Origin: Prorocentrum cordatum
Lineage: Eukaryota > Sar > Dinophyceae > Prorocentrales > Prorocentraceae
DNA: 64,000 nucleotides
Reading direction: 5' to 3'
Assembly (NCBI GenBank): GCA_963575745.1
Contig: CAUYUJ010016282.1
Span: 1,217,372-1,281,371 of the forward strand
Position numbers and translations under genes: made by a program. The stretch's first letter is position 1. Every line of letters starts with the position of its first letter. The notes below the pieces were generated by a model, which saw only the letters and a program-made list of their open reading frames with translations, ran no database searches and had not been told where the DNA came from. Positions 17,280-28,740 of this stretch are shown here, piece by piece.

Positions 17280-17965
17280 TCGGCTACGAGCGTCCGCGGC
17301 GGGGGCGGGACCCTCCATGTTCTTCGGTCCCGAAGTCACGGTGCGGCCTTCAGCAACCGCGTGCCCCTTCATGATGGTGGTGCGATTGCAATCACCCTCG
17401 CATGTTCTTAGGGGACTGTTTGGCGTTGGTGGGCTTCGGGCTGCGGGGCTTAGGGCGTGCGGATGCAGGCTTGATTGAGGCTGCGTACGCACGTAGGCCG
17501 CAGGGCTCGCGCGTCCGCGGCACGGGCAGGACCCTCCATGTTCTTCGGTTTCGATGTCAAGGTGCGGCCTCCAGCAACCGCGTGCCCCTTGATGATGGCG
17601 GCGTGAGTGCAATCACCCTCGCATGTTCTTAGGGGAGAACTTGGCGCTGGTGGGCTTCAGGTTTCGGAGAGTAGGGTGCGCGGCTGCAGGCATGAGGCTA
17701 GGGCGGGCGGGCGAAGCCACGCGCAGCTTCCTGGGCTGCGGCAGGGCTGAGAGGTTGGATGTGCGGATGACGTTCAGGACGTAGCGCTGACGTCGGTCCT
17801 ATGCTAAGGCCCATGGGGTAGGCCGCAGGGCTCGCGCATCCGCGGCGCGGGCAGGACCCTCCATGCTCTTCGGTCTCGATGTCAAGGTGCGGCCATCCGC
17901 AACCGCGTCCCCCTGGATGATGGTGGCGCGAAATGAATCGCCATCGCATGTTCCTAGGAGAGAGT
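17280..17965. repeat. CCCTCCATGTTCTTCGG repeat, three copies
   Basis: A roughly 125-bp segment with CGTCCGCGGC, GGACCCTCCATGTTCTTCGG, CAGCAACCGCGTGCCCC and ATCACCCTCGCATGTTCTTA occurs at about 17,295-17,415, 17,512-17,635 and 17,838-17,960. Two more lie at 21,068-21,190 and 21,408-21,495, beyond the satellite. Spacing is irregular (about 222 and 326 bp), so these look like a decayed tandem array split by the satellite block. Confidence 0.8.
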
Positions 17966-18127
17966 TTGGCGGTTGTTGGGCATCAGAGCGGGGTATGTGC
18001 GCGCGTGCGTGCGTGCGTGTGTGCGTGTGTGCGTGCGCCCTACCGAGGGCCACGCAAAACTTGACATGCGCGTCTGCGCTGCCGAAAGCGAGTTAAGAGG
18101 CCCGCGTTGTCAGCAATAGGAGAGTCG

Positions 18128-20908
18128 CCATGTTGGCTTGGAAAATCAAAGTGAACCTTCAGCGTCGCCAGTCAGATTTCCAAGTTAGCATGGGCTCTGG
18201 CGCATGTGTTCAGCAACGGCGCATGCAACCACTTCTCGCGCGCGCCTGCGCCGCCGCGCGCGCGGCGGCGCCGCCGCGCGCGCGGCGGCGCAGGGGCGTG
18301 GGGCGCTCAGTGTTATCAGCAGTAGAAGAAGCGCCATGTTGGCCTGGAGAATCAAAGTGGACCACTAGCGGTTGCCGATTGGATTTCCAAGTCAACATGG
18401 GTTCTGGTGTACGTGTCTTGCAACGGCGTATACAACAACCCCTCGCGCGCGCCCGCGCCGCCGCGCGCGCGGCGGCGCGTGCGCGTGGGGCGCCCCGCGT
18501 TATCAGCAATAGAAAAGTTGCCATGTTGGCCTGGGAAATCAAAGTGAACCCTTAGTGGTTGCCGATTGGATTTCGAAGTTAACATGGGTTTTGGTGCATG
18601 TGTTCTACAACAGCGCAGACAAACACTCCTCGCGCGCGCCTGCGCCGCCGCGCGCGCGGCGGCGTGTGCGCGTGCGGAGCTTCGCGTTATCGGCAATAGA
18701 AGAGTCGCCATGTTGGCCTGGAAAATCAAAGTGAACCCTTAGCGGTTGCCACTTGGATTTCCAAGTTAACATGGTTTCTGGTGCATGTCTTCTGCAACAG
18801 CGCGCGCAAAACTCCTCGCGCGTTCCTGCGCCGCCGCGCGCGCGGCGCGCGCGCGCGAGAAACGCCGCAGCGCCAGCAATAGGACAGTTGCCGCGTTGAC
18901 TGGGGAATTCAAAGGGAGCCCTTGGAAGTGGGCAGTTTGATTTCCAAGTTAACATGGGTTTTGGTGCATGTGTTCTGCAGCGGCGCATGCAAACACTTCT
19001 CGCGCGCGCGCGCGCAGGGGCGTGGGGCGCTCAGTGTTATCAGCAGTAGAAGAAGCGCCATGTTGGCCTGGAGAATCGAAGTGGACCACTAGCGGTTGCC
19101 GATTGGATTTCCAAGTCAACATGGGTTCTGGTGTACGTGTCTTGCAACGGCGTATACAACAACCCCTCGCGCGCGCCCGCGCCGCCGCGCGCGCGGCGGC
19201 GCGTGCGCGTGGGGCGCCCCGCGTTATCAGCAATAGAAAAGTTGCCATGTTGGCCTGGGAAATCAAAGTGAACCCTTAGTGGTTGCCGATTGGATTTCGA
19301 AGTTAACATGGGTTTTGGTGCATGTGTTCTACAACAGCGCAGACAAACACTCCTCGCGCGCGCCTGCGCCGCCGCGCGCGCGGCGGCGTGTGCGCGTGCG
19401 GAGCTTCGCGTTATCGGCAATAGAAGAGTCGCCATGTTGGCCTGGAAAATCAAAGTGAACCCTTAGCGGTTGCCACTTGGATTTCCAAGTTAACATGGTT
19501 TCTGGTGCATGTCTTCTGCAACAGCGCGCGCAAAACTTCTCGCGCGTTCCTGCGCCGCCGCGCGCGCGGCGGCGCGCGCGCGCGAGAAACGCCGCAGCGC
19601 CAGCAATAGGACAGTTGCCGCGTTGACTGGGGAATTCAAAGGGAGCCCTTGGAAGTGGGCAGTTTGATTTCCAAGTTAACATGGGTTTTGGTGCATGTGT
19701 TCTGCAGCGGCGCATGCAAACACTTCTCGCGCGCGCCTGCGCCGCCGCGCGCGCGGCGCCGCCGCGCGCGCGGCGCAGGGGCGTGGGGCGCTCAGTGTTA
19801 TCAGCAGTAGAAGAAGCGCCATGTTGGCCTGGAGAATCAAAGTGGACCACTAGCGGTTGCCGATTGGATTTCCAAGTCAACATGGGTTCTGGTGTACGTG
19901 TCTTGCAACGGCGTATACAACAACCCCTCGCGCGCGCCCGCGTTATCAGCAATAGAAAAGTTGCCATGTTGGCCTGGGAAATCAAAGTGAACCCTTAGTG
20001 GTTGCCGATTGGATTTCGAAGTTAACATGGGTTTTGGTGCATGTGTTCTACAACAGCGCAGACAAACACTCCTCGCGCGCGCCTGCGCCGCCGCGCGCGC
20101 GGCGGCGTGTGCGCGTGCGGAGCTTCGCGTTATCGGCAATAGAAGAGTCGCCATGTTGGCCTGGAAAATCAAAGTGAACCCTTAGCGGTTGCCATTGGAT
20201 TTCCAAGTTAACATGGTTTCTGGTGCATGTCTTCTGCAACAGCGCGCGCAAAACTCCTCGCGCGTTCCTGCGCCGCCGCGCGCGCGGCGGCGCGCGCGCG
20301 CGAGAAACGCCGCAGCGCCAGCAATAGGACAGTTGCCGCGTTGACTGGGGAATTCAAAGGGAGCCCTTGGAAGTGGGCAGTTTGATTTCCAAGTTAACAT
20401 GGGTTTTGGTGCATGTGTTCTGCAGCGGCGCATGCAAACACTTCTCGCGCGCGCCTGCGCCGCCGCGCGCGCGGCAGGGGCGTGGGGCGCTCAGTGTTAT
20501 CAGCAGTAGAAGAAGCGCCATGTTGGCCTGGAGAATCAAAGTGGACCACTAGCGGTTGCCGATTGGATTTCCAAGTCAACATGGGTTCTGGTGTACGTGT
20601 CTTGCAACGGCGTATACAACAACCCCTCGCGCGCGCCCGCGCCGCCGCGCGCGCGGCGGCGCGTGCGCGTGGGGCGCCCCGCGTTATCAGCAATAGAAAA
20701 GTTGCCATGTTGGCCTGGGAAATCAAAGTGAACCCTTAGTGGTTGCCGATTGGATTTCGAAGTTAACATGGGTTTTGGTGCATGTGTTCTACAACAGCGC
20801 AGACAAACACTCCTCGCGCGCGCCTGCGCCGCCGCGCGCGCGGCGGCGTGTGCGCGTGCGGAGCTTCGCGTTATCGGCAATAGAAGAGTCGCCATGTTGG
20901 CCTGGAAC
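18128..20908. repeat. GC-hairpin satellite with four-monomer higher-order repeat
   Basis: About 15 monomers of roughly 140-200 bp each contain CCATGTTGGCCTGG, ATCAAAGTG, GATTTCCAAGTTAACATGG and a GC palindrome (CGCCGCGCGCGCGGCG). Four monomer types follow a fixed order. Type 1 has GTGGACCACTAGCGG. Type 2 has GGATTTCGAAGTTAAC. Type 3 has CATGGTTTCTGGTGCATG. Type 4 has GGAATTCAAAGGGAGCCC. Type 1 recurs at about 18,340, 19,060, 19,820 and 20,520, giving a higher-order period of about 700-760 bp. The hairpin length varies between copies and the array ends in an inverted scrap of type 4 (20,907-20,945). Confidence 0.92.
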
Positions 20909-20960
20909 ACATGCACCAAAACCCATGAGTTGCGCCGCTGCAGAACCCAGAGTTGTTGGG

Positions 20961-21495
20961 GGCGCCGCGGGGTTGGGGCGAGAGCTCGCGCGCGTGCATG
21001 AGTGCCAGGGCGTGAGACGTGGCGCTGAGGCCCACTGCTAGAGCCCTAAGCTGGCCGCAGGCCTCGCGCGTCCGCGGCGTGGGCAGGACCCTCCATGTTC
21101 TTCGGTCTCGGTGTCAATGTGTCGCCTCCAGCAGCCGCGCGCTCGTGGATGACGGCGGCGCGGAGACGCACACCCTCGCATGTTCTTGTTTTGGGGCAAC
21201 AGCAGCCTGGAGCTGGGCCTAGGGTGGCGGGGGCCAGGCCGCGCGGCCGCGGCCTTGAGTCTGGGGCGAGCAGGCGAGGTCGCGCGAGGCTCCCTGGGGC
21301 GCCGCGGGGTTGGGGCGAGAGCTCGCGCGCGTGCATGAGTGCCAGGGCGTGAGACGTGGCGCTGAGGCCCACTGCTAGAGCCCGACTAAGCTGGTCGCAG
21401 GCCTCGCGCGTCCGCGGCGCGGGCAAGACCCTCCATGTTCTTCGGTCTCGATGTCAACGTGCTGCCTCCAGCAGCCGCGCGCTCGTGGATGACGA
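20961..21495. repeat. About 336-bp tandem duplication beside the satellite
   Basis: GGCGCCGCGGGGTTGGGGCG and what follows (GAGCTCGCGCGCGTGCATGA, GTGAGACGTGGCGCTGAGG) occur at 20,961 and again at 21,297. Each is followed by the CCCTCCATGTTCTTCGG repeat. Confidence 0.85.
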
Positions 21496-21854
21496 CGGAC
21501 GCGCGGAGGCAGATCCAGGGCACAGGAACACAGCGTGGGTCTCGGGGGGCGGGGGGGGGGTCAGGGCATCGGGGTTGCGTGGTCCAGGCTGTGCAGTCGA
21601 AGGCTTTAGGCTGGGGGCTGAACCAGATGCGTACTTACGCACGTTGGCTCGGAAGTGAAGGCCGGGGACACCTCGGAAGGGCGTCCTCGACGTCCTTATG
21701 GTTTGGGGTACTTTGGCCCGCGGAGGGTCTCATGTTCTTGTCCGATGTTATTGTGGCCTTGTTCCGGCGTGCTGAATTGGTTTACCCCACCTCGTCGGGC
21801 GACCGCTGACTTCGCCGACGGCTGGTTGGTTTCGCCCGGCATGTTTCGCTGCCC

Positions 21855-22375
21855 GGCAAAACCAGCTCCGTCGGCGCAACCAGCTCCGTCGGCGAAACCA
21901 GCTGCCGTCGGCGAAACCAGCTGCAGTCGGCGAAACCAGCTGCCGTCGGCGAAACTGCCCGACCCGCCCGCCCGACCCGACACGCCTGTTATGGTTCGCG
22001 AGTGCTCGGTCGAGCGCGTCCCACACTTCAATGTCCCGCCCACCCGACCCGACCCGCACGTTAGGACCGCCCGCCCGACCCGACCCGACCTGCCCGCTAA
22101 GGTCCGCCCGCCCGACCCGACCCGCCCGTCAGCGTTCCCGACCCGCCCGCTAGCGCCCGCCCGCCCGACCCGACCCGACCCGCCCGTTAGCGGTCGCCCG
22201 TTAGCGTAGCGTTAGCGTGCCCTACAATCTAATGTCCCGCCCGCCCGACCCGACCCGCCCGTTGGGGTCTGGCCTGCCCGCTCGAACCGACCCGACCCGC
22301 TCGCTGGGGTCCCCCCAACCGACTCGACCCGCCCGCTGGGGTCCAACGCTCGACGCCGACGACGACGACGACGAC

Positions 22376-22414
<39 letters not shown>

Positions 22415-23178
22415 TTACGACGACGGCGACGGCGACGGCGACGGTGACGGCGACGGCGACGGCGACGGTGCCCTACAATCTAATGTCCCGCCCGCCCGAC
22501 CCGACCCGCCCGTTAGGGTCCGCCCGCCCGACCCGACCCCACCCCGCCCGTGAAGGTCCGCCCGCCCGACCCGACCCGCCCGCTAGGGTCCGCCCGCCCG
22601 ACCCGACCCGCCCGTTAGGGTTCGCGGGTGCTCGGTCGAGCGCGCCCTGCAATTGAATGTCCCGCCCGACCGACCCGACCCGCCCGTTAGGGTCCGCCCG
22701 CCCGACTCGACTCGATCTAGGCCCCTTAGATGGGGTCGGAATAGACGGGGTCGGAGGAGCGCGCTGAATCGCCGATGCATCGCCGATGCGGCTCGATGTG
22801 GAGCCCGATTTGCTCCACGTCGACGTCGCCGATGCATCGCCGACGTCGACGATGCATCGCCGGTGTATCGCCGATGCATCGCCGATGCATCCGCGATGCG
22901 ACGTCATCCTGTGACCCCATCTGCTCGGACCGCATCTAGGAGGTCTCTACTCGACTTGCCCGCTAGTGTCCCCCCGCCCGACCCAGCCCGCCCGTTAGAG
23001 GTTCGCGCGTGCTCGGTCGAGTGCGCCCCACACTTTAACGTCCCGCCCACCCGACCCGACCCGCCCGTTAGGGTCTGGCCTGCCCGCTCGAACCGACCCG
23101 ACCCGCTCGCCGGGGTCCCCCCAACCGACTCGACCCGCCCGCTGGGGTCCAACGTTCGACGCCGACGACGACGACGAC

Positions 23179-23217
<39 letters not shown>

Positions 23218-23248
23218 TTACGACGACGGCGACGGCGACGGCAACGGT

Positions 23249-23291
<43 letters not shown>

Positions 23292-23330
23292 GCGGCGGCG
23301 GCGACGGCGTCGGCGAAACAAACCGCCAGC
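21855..23330. repeat. CCCGACCCGACCCGCCCG minisatellite complex
   Basis: 21,855-21,957 is a GGCGAAACCAGC minisatellite. 21,958-22,717 and 22,960-23,155 are CGCCCGACCCGACCCGCCCG units with TTAGGGTC spacers. 22,351-22,470 and 23,160-23,300 are GAC/GGC trinucleotide runs. A block of about 250 bp (GTTGGGGTCTGGCCTGCCCG through the GAC run) at 22,258 is repeated at 23,068, showing a roughly 0.8-kb duplication around the family H element. Confidence 0.9.
22718..22949. mobile_element. Family H fold-back element, copy 2
   Basis: It starts TAGGCCCCTTAGATGGGGTC and ends CATCTAGGAGGTCTCTA, with a GATGCATCGCCGATGC core like 2,205-2,451. It is inserted inside the minisatellite block. Confidence 0.7.
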
Positions 23331-23335
23331 GAAAC

Positions 23336-23460
23336 CAGCGAGGCGAAACCAGCGGGGCGAAACCAGCGCAGGCGAAACCAGCGCCGGCGAAACCAGCGCA
23401 GGCGAAACCAGCCGTCGGCGAAACCAGCGCCGTCGAAACCAGCGCCGGCGAAACCAGCTT
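23336..23460. repeat. GGCGAAACCAGC minisatellite
   Basis: About ten 12-13-bp copies (GCCGGCGAAACCAG) with spacer drift. A sister array lies at 21,855. After it, 23,530-23,600 is pyrimidine-rich and 23,608-23,675 is a GGA run; 23,676-23,920 is unique and empty. Confidence 0.92.
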
Positions 23461-23920
23461 ATTGCCCTTCGTCCAAGCTACGAACACATACGTATGATGC
23501 CCCTCCCTCAGCTCTCGGCGGGGAATAGAAACTCGTCCCTCCTCTTTCCCCTCCCTCCTCCTTCCTCTCCGTCCTCCTCCTCTTCCGCAGCAGCGGTGGC
23601 GGTGGTGTGGCGGAGAAGAGGAGGAGGAGGAGGAGGAGGAGGATGAGGAGGAGGAGGAGGAGGAGGAGGAGGCCGCCAGGCGTTGAGCGATTGGATTCTG
23701 AGCACTTCTCATGATCTCTCATGCATCCGCCGACGAGAAAGATTAGATTTCCAAGTATTGTCGGGGTCCCAATCCGTGAAAAAGCCGGCGGAACAAATAT
23801 TTGTTTTCCATAGTTGCCAAGGGTTGATTAAAGGATCCGATGAGACAATGAAGTTTGGCGTAGACCAATATTGGAGTCGATCTCCTACTCCTGCTTGGAC
23901 GGTGTCTCGGTCACGAAGCT

Positions 23921-24051
23921 TGGCGTGTTCGGACGCGTGCATTTCTTCTCGGCGAGGGCCATCGAAGAACATCCTGGACCATCGAGCCAACGCAAGCAAG
24001 CACGCTCGAAGCCGAAGCATGCACGTGAAATGTGCGTGCGAGCGATAGCCA
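23921..24051. mobile_element. Family C short TIR element, copy 2
   Basis: Ends TGGCGTGTTCGGACGCGTGC and GTGCGTGCGAGCGATAGCCA are inverted with mismatches. Internal GGCGAGGGCCATCGA and CGAAGCCGAAGCA match the other copies. A G-run follows at 24,060. Confidence 0.6.
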
Positions 24052-24239
24052 GGAGGCCAGGGGGGGGGGGGGGGGGCGACGCCGCTCGCCCTACTCCGCC
24101 GTAGCGCATGGCGGCCCTCGCCCCCGGCCGGGGGCGCCAGGCCACCCAGGGCGGCCCAGCAGACGCCCGTGGGAGCGGGGCCTTCTGGGGGCTATCTTGG
24201 GGCTCGGCATCAATCGGGTATAGCCAGGACCCCAGGTAA

Positions 24240-24395
24240 GGGGACCCGGTTAGTGGTAGGGCCCTGGGGCCCCTCAATTGGCCAGATTCACTAAACCAGG
24301 TTTGCCGTAACTGGTGTTTTTCGGGTGACGGCAGTTCCGGTTAGTGGAAATGGGGCGGGGGGGTGCTCCCGGTACAAATCACTAAACCGGGTTCC
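24240..24395. mobile_element. Weak fold-back, GGGACCCGGTTAGTG arms
   Basis: GGGACCCGGTTAGTG on the left and CACTAAACCGGGTTCC on the right are imperfect inverted repeats of about 15 bp. No second copy was seen in the window. Confidence 0.35.
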
Positions 24396-24465
24396 ACTAA
24401 ACCCAGTTCTGCCAACGCCCGAATCAAGTCATGGGGGCCTGGTATATCCTCGCAATTCTTGCCTG

Positions 24466-24535
24466 AGCGTCGACTAGCGTCGATCAGCGTCTGGGAGTCG
24501 ATGGCGTAGCGCAGATTTAGCGTCGGTTGGCGTCA
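24466..24535. repeat. GCGTCGATTAGC short tandem repeat, block 1
   Basis: Degenerate 9-12-bp units (AGCGTCGACT, AGCGTCGATC). Sister blocks flank family D on the right (24,755-24,860) and occur at 42,300-42,400. The latter two share a following GAGCCGACA..GAGGCTCCCATG. Confidence 0.75.
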
Positions 24536-24557
24536 AGGCATGGGTGCCTGGTATACC

Positions 24558-24732
24558 GTCAACCCGCGTAGGCAGGGTGGGCAGCCTTTCCAAGGGTACC
24601 CTTGCATTCTTGCCTCCTCGGCCCATCCTTGGCCGCTTTCGTTGGCCGCAGCTTGCTCGGAAAGCTTCGAAATGGGCGTCCAAGGCCCTTGAACCCTTAT
24701 CGCGCATCCTTACTATTACTACACGGGTTGAC
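24558..24732. mobile_element. Family D element, copy 1
   Basis: Bounded by GTCAACCC and GGGTTGAC. Internal CCAAGGGTACCCTTGCAT, CGGCCCATCCTTGG and TTCGAAATGGGCGTCCAAGG are shared with 38,766-38,934. It is about 170 bp and non-coding. Confidence 0.65.
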
Positions 24733-24754
24733 TGTACCCTCGTAATTTTTTCTT

Positions 24755-25004
24755 GAGCGTCGATTAGCGTCTGGGAGTCGATGAACGACTTAGCGTCGGT
24801 TGGCGTCGATTCGCGTTGATCTAGCGTCGATTCAGCGTCGATGAACGTCGATTCGTCAGAGCCGACAAGATGATATGGGAGGCTCCCATGATCGCTTGGG
24901 GCCTCTTCGGGCCGTCCTGGTCGTCTGGGGGACGTCCTGTAGCCCATCCTGGGCCGTCTTGGAGGCTATTTTAGGGACTCTTGGGGCCGTCCTGGTCGTC
25001 TAGG
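24755..25004. repeat. GCGTCGATT block 2 and GGCCTCTTGGG-type units
   Basis: 24,755-24,860 is the GCGTCGATT repeat. 24,885-25,000 is the GGGCCGTCCTGG/GGCCTCTTCGG minisatellite. Confidence 0.75.
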
Positions 25005-25005
25005 A

Positions 25006-25165
25006 GAGGGAGGAGGAGGAGGAGGAGGAGGAGGAGGAGGAGGAGGAGGAGGAGGAAGAGGAGGAGGAGGAGGAGGAGGAGGAGGAGGAGGAGTAGGAGG
25101 AGGAGGAGGAGGAGGATAATTATGAGGAGGAGAAGGAAGGAGGAGGAGGAGAAGGAAGAGGATGA
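25006..25165. repeat. GGA microsatellite
   Basis: About 160 bp of GGA with rare TAG and AAG interruptions. All R- and L-rich frames here are artefacts. 25,166-25,849 carries more CCGTCTTGGAGGCC-type degenerate units and unique GC-rich sequence; I see no gene. Confidence 0.95.
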
Positions 25166-25849
25166 GGAGGGGGTATGGAGGATAAGAAGGAGGACCTCCC
25201 CATCCTCCCTTCTACTCCGTCCCACCTGTGGAAAATCGGCCCATCATTGGAGGATGTTTTGTAGCCCATCCTGGGCCGTCTTGGAGGCCTCCTCGGCAAA
25301 GCTTGGCCGTCTTGGCAGCGAGCCTTCTGGACCTCCCATGGAGCTCCGCGTGTGGCTTAGCAGGCCGGTGTCGGGCTCCTCTGGAGCCCCTTGCTTGGGG
25401 CCATTCTCGTTTTCCGTTTGTTGGGCCGTCGGGGTCGTCTGTCGGGTGTTGCTAGAAGTACGCCTGGCCCAAGGTACCCCCAGGATTCTCGGCGTGGTCC
25501 AGGCGGCCTCAAAAGGGCACCCCTCACGAGGCCCCGAGGAGCCCCTGGGCTCCAACATGGAGCGAGGAGCTGGGGGCACCCAGGGCCAGGGGCACTCCTC
25601 GCAGCACCCGAGCCTGCATGGTGGCGACCTCAGGACTTTCCTGGGCCGTCCATGGCGTACCTTTTCCTGCACATCCACTTCGGCACCGCCTGCTCCCCAA
25701 TTAAAGCTGTGCGTAGCCCGCCTAGCTTTTAGCGGAAGAGGTTCGCTCTCGCCCCGCAGATCAAAAACGAATCGGACGCCTTGGAGACCGAAGCGGCGCG
25801 CGCCTCAGTCACACCAGGCAGCTAGTTCATGGTCTTGGACGGCTTGGCC

Positions 25850-26008
25850 TAGGTCGGGCCTGTCCCTCCACAGGAGGAATCTTCAAAAATGGTTCAAAAA
25901 TAGTCTGGGGAGGATTTTTGGACCATGTTTGAATATTTTGGGGTATTGTTTTACTATTATTCATCCTTCGCCCAAAATCCCCCTGTAGGGAGGCAGGCGC
26001 GACTTCAG
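25850..26008. mobile_element. Family A TIR element, copy
   Basis: TAGGTCGGGCCTGTCCCTCC at the left and CCCCCTGTAGGGAGGCAGG then CGCGACTTCA at the right. The body (CAAAAATAGTCTGGGG, GGACCATGTTTGAATATTTT) is typical. Confidence 0.85.
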
Positions 26009-26049
26009 GCTTGGCCCCTCGAGCCGGCCCCCCGGACCTCCCGCACGGC

Positions 26050-26262
26050 ACAGGTCAGGAGGGGAGAAACACACCGACAAAATGCACCGTCGACCCCCCA
26101 GAAGATACGGGAAGCTATGGGAAGCGGGGGGGAAGAAGACACACGCCCAGAACATATTTGGGGACATAATAATAATGATAATCATAATCATCATAATAAT
26201 CTTAATAATAGTAGTAGTAGTAGTAGTAGTAATAATAATAATCATGATAATAATAAAGCATG
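26050..26262. repeat. Family E repeat (partial) and AAT/AGT microsatellite
   Basis: 26,050-26,160 matches family E (CAGGAGGGGAGAAACACA, TATGGGAAGCGGGGG). It runs into about 100 bp of ATAATAATG/TAGTAG microsatellite. Other E copies are at 41,712, 48,187 and 51,845. Confidence 0.65.
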
Positions 26263-27655
26263 ACAGAAGGTGTTGGGCTATTTTCGGCTCGGGGGGGCCC
26301 TCGCCGGGCCCCGGGGCCGTCAAACAACGACCCAGGACGAACAACCGGTGGGGGAAGGGGTCGGGGCTTCCGGGGGCGCCGTCCTGAAAAAATCAGCGCG
26401 TCGCATGTCTGGGCAGGTACCTTTACCCCTGCCGTTCCTCGGCGTTCCTCTCCCCTTTTGGGGGCCTCCTGGGAGGCCGTCGTCGCCACCGCCGGGTTCG
26501 CCCCGACGTTCCGGCCGGAACGCAACGGGGTGTTGGTACCTGTTGGTTTCCCCTGAGGGTTTTTATTATTTTTGGTTTATTTGAGTAGGACTCGCAGCAC
26601 TCGGCGTGGAGGGCAGCCCGCCGAGTAGTTGCGGCGCGGTGTCGGAGACGCATCTGGCGCGAATGCACTGCCCACCCCTGGCAGGTTGCGCCATGCAGCT
26701 CGCCTGCTGTACGTTTTCTCGGCGGGGTGCCTCCCTTCGCGACGGTGTTACTGCACGCACCGGGGGCTAGCAACACAAATTCACAAATGATACTACAAAG
26801 CGACGGCGGTAACGAAGGGTAGTGGGAAAGGGCCCGACACACATGCGACGCCTGCGAAAAATCCTCAGCGGCATGCAAAGCGGCGACTTGGGCATGAGTG
26901 GCACACTATGTGTGTGTTAATACTGCGTGTAGATGTATCGGTTTCAACTGAAGGTGCTAGCAGCAGGCCGAAAGTAAGAGGAGTGCCCGCGCCATTACCA
27001 CTAGCTGTAGTTTCAGCAGAAGCATAGTCCAGATAGTCGTTGGCCCGAGCTGCAGGAATTAGAGCCGCCGTTGCCGTCGGGACAGTCGTGATCACTCGTG
27101 TTACAAGTCCGTCCCCGCCCGTGCAGGCTGGCGGGTCAGCCAGACAACAGCAACGTATGGAACATGGCTTAGAACAGGGCGGAACCGACGTACAAGTACG
27201 ACAGTTCGAACATCAGCAGTACGAGAACCGTCTTCCCAAACAACTGAGTAGTTGAATCGTAGGCGAACATGCTGGAATGCACAACTGTGGAACATATGAG
27301 GAAGTATGGGAAACGTGCGACGTACATTAAACACCCGCATTGTTGAACACGTACGCATGATGCAGTAAACAGAACGTATGTTGTTCATAGTTTGTGCTCC
27401 CAGGCGTCGCTCCTACTTTTTCTTTTGTTTCACACTCACTTATCATTATTGTTTTTGTTTATAAACTCTTCATCGCATCGGGACACTCCTTTCCCGCCTT
27501 TCCCGCCTCATCAAACTTCCATTACAACCGTCCATCCTACCTATACGATCACCCTGCGGGTGAGAAGGAGGTTGGGGGGGAGGGGGCCAGCAATGGGCAA
27601 CAGTGGTGAGTGTTGCTCTGACGATGCCAGTGGAGATCGTTGCGTTGCCGCTCGC
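26263..27655. other. Mostly unique sequence, no supported gene
   Basis: 26,450-26,530 carries the GGGGCCTCCTGGGAGGCCGT dispersed repeat. 26,580-27,400 is unique, lower in GC, and has only short frames on both strands. I could not identify a protein or RNA gene. Confidence 0.5.
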
Positions 27656-27659
27656 TCTT

Positions 27660-28230
27660 AGGATCTCACTGTCGATCTCACTATCCATCCCACTATCGAT
27701 CCCACTATCGATCTCGCTATCGATCTCACTATCGATCTCGCTTTCGATCTCACTACTCATCTCACTATCGATTCCACTATCGATCTCGGTATCGATCCCA
27801 CTCGATCGATCCCACTATCGATCTCACTATCGATCTCACTATCGATATCACGATCGATCTCACTATAGATCTCACGATCGATCTCTCACTATAGATCTCG
27901 CTATCGATCTCACTATCGGTCTCAGTATCGATCTCACTATCGATCTCGCTATCGATCTCACTGTCGATATCACCACGGGACACCACGGGACAACGACGGA
28001 ACACCGGCGGGACACCAGCGGGACACCAGCGGGACACCGGCGGGACACCACGCGCCACCGGTTGCCAGGCGGAGATCTTTTTGGTCCAGCCGCGGCCCAG
28101 CCACGACGGGACACCGGCGGGACACCAGCGGGACACCAGCGGGACACCAGCGGGACACCAGCGGGACACCACGCGCCACCGGTTGCTGGGCGGAGAACCT
28201 TTTGGTCCAGCTGCGGCCCAGCCACAGGAG
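27660..28230. repeat. ATCTCACTATCG and GGGACACCAGC minisatellites
   Basis: 27,660-27,968 is a 12-bp ATCGATCTCACT array (frames read RSHYRSHYR or EIDSEIDS). 27,969-28,060 and 28,105-28,170 are GGGACACCGGC/GGGACACCAGC arrays, each followed by CACGCGCCACCGGTTGC. This shows a 120-bp duplication. 28,231-28,740 is unique with a CTCC-rich part and no gene. Confidence 0.95.
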
Positions 28231-28740
28231 AATTCCTACTCCCCCGCCCACGCAGCTTCGCCTCGCCCGCACGCACGGCACGAACACGAAACCGAAATCG
28301 ATTTCCCAGTAGGGGGGGGGCTCTCCGTTCCACTTCGATCTCACCCCCCAACCTCCGACGAGAACGCCGGTGAGAAGACATGTGTCCAGGGCCCCCGGAG
28401 CGTCAAGACCTGTGGTCGGTGCGGCTGCGATGGGCATCGTCCCTCGTCGGTTCCTCGGTCTCTCTCCTCCCTCCTCTTCCTCCTCCTTCTCCTCCTCCTT
28501 TCCTCGATCCGTGCTCCCGTCGATCTTCGATCGTCAAGCGTCGATCCTACGACAACGCAGCCCAGATGACAGGCATCCGAGGCCCCCCGAGAGCGTGACT
28601 GGCTGTTCTCTTGCGCCTGCGAGGGTCCCCTCGCCTCTCGCCCGGCCCCCTCTCTCTTGGAGGCCGTTCCGAGCCGCCTTGGGGCCGTTTGGAAGCCTCC
28701 GCGGACCTCGCTTGGGTCAAGTCGGGCCTGTCCTTACGTC

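Noticed and set aside
18128-20945. CRISPR-like array
   Set aside because: Units are contiguous monomers of 140-200 bp without unique spacers, in a higher-order order; this is satellite DNA of a eukaryote.
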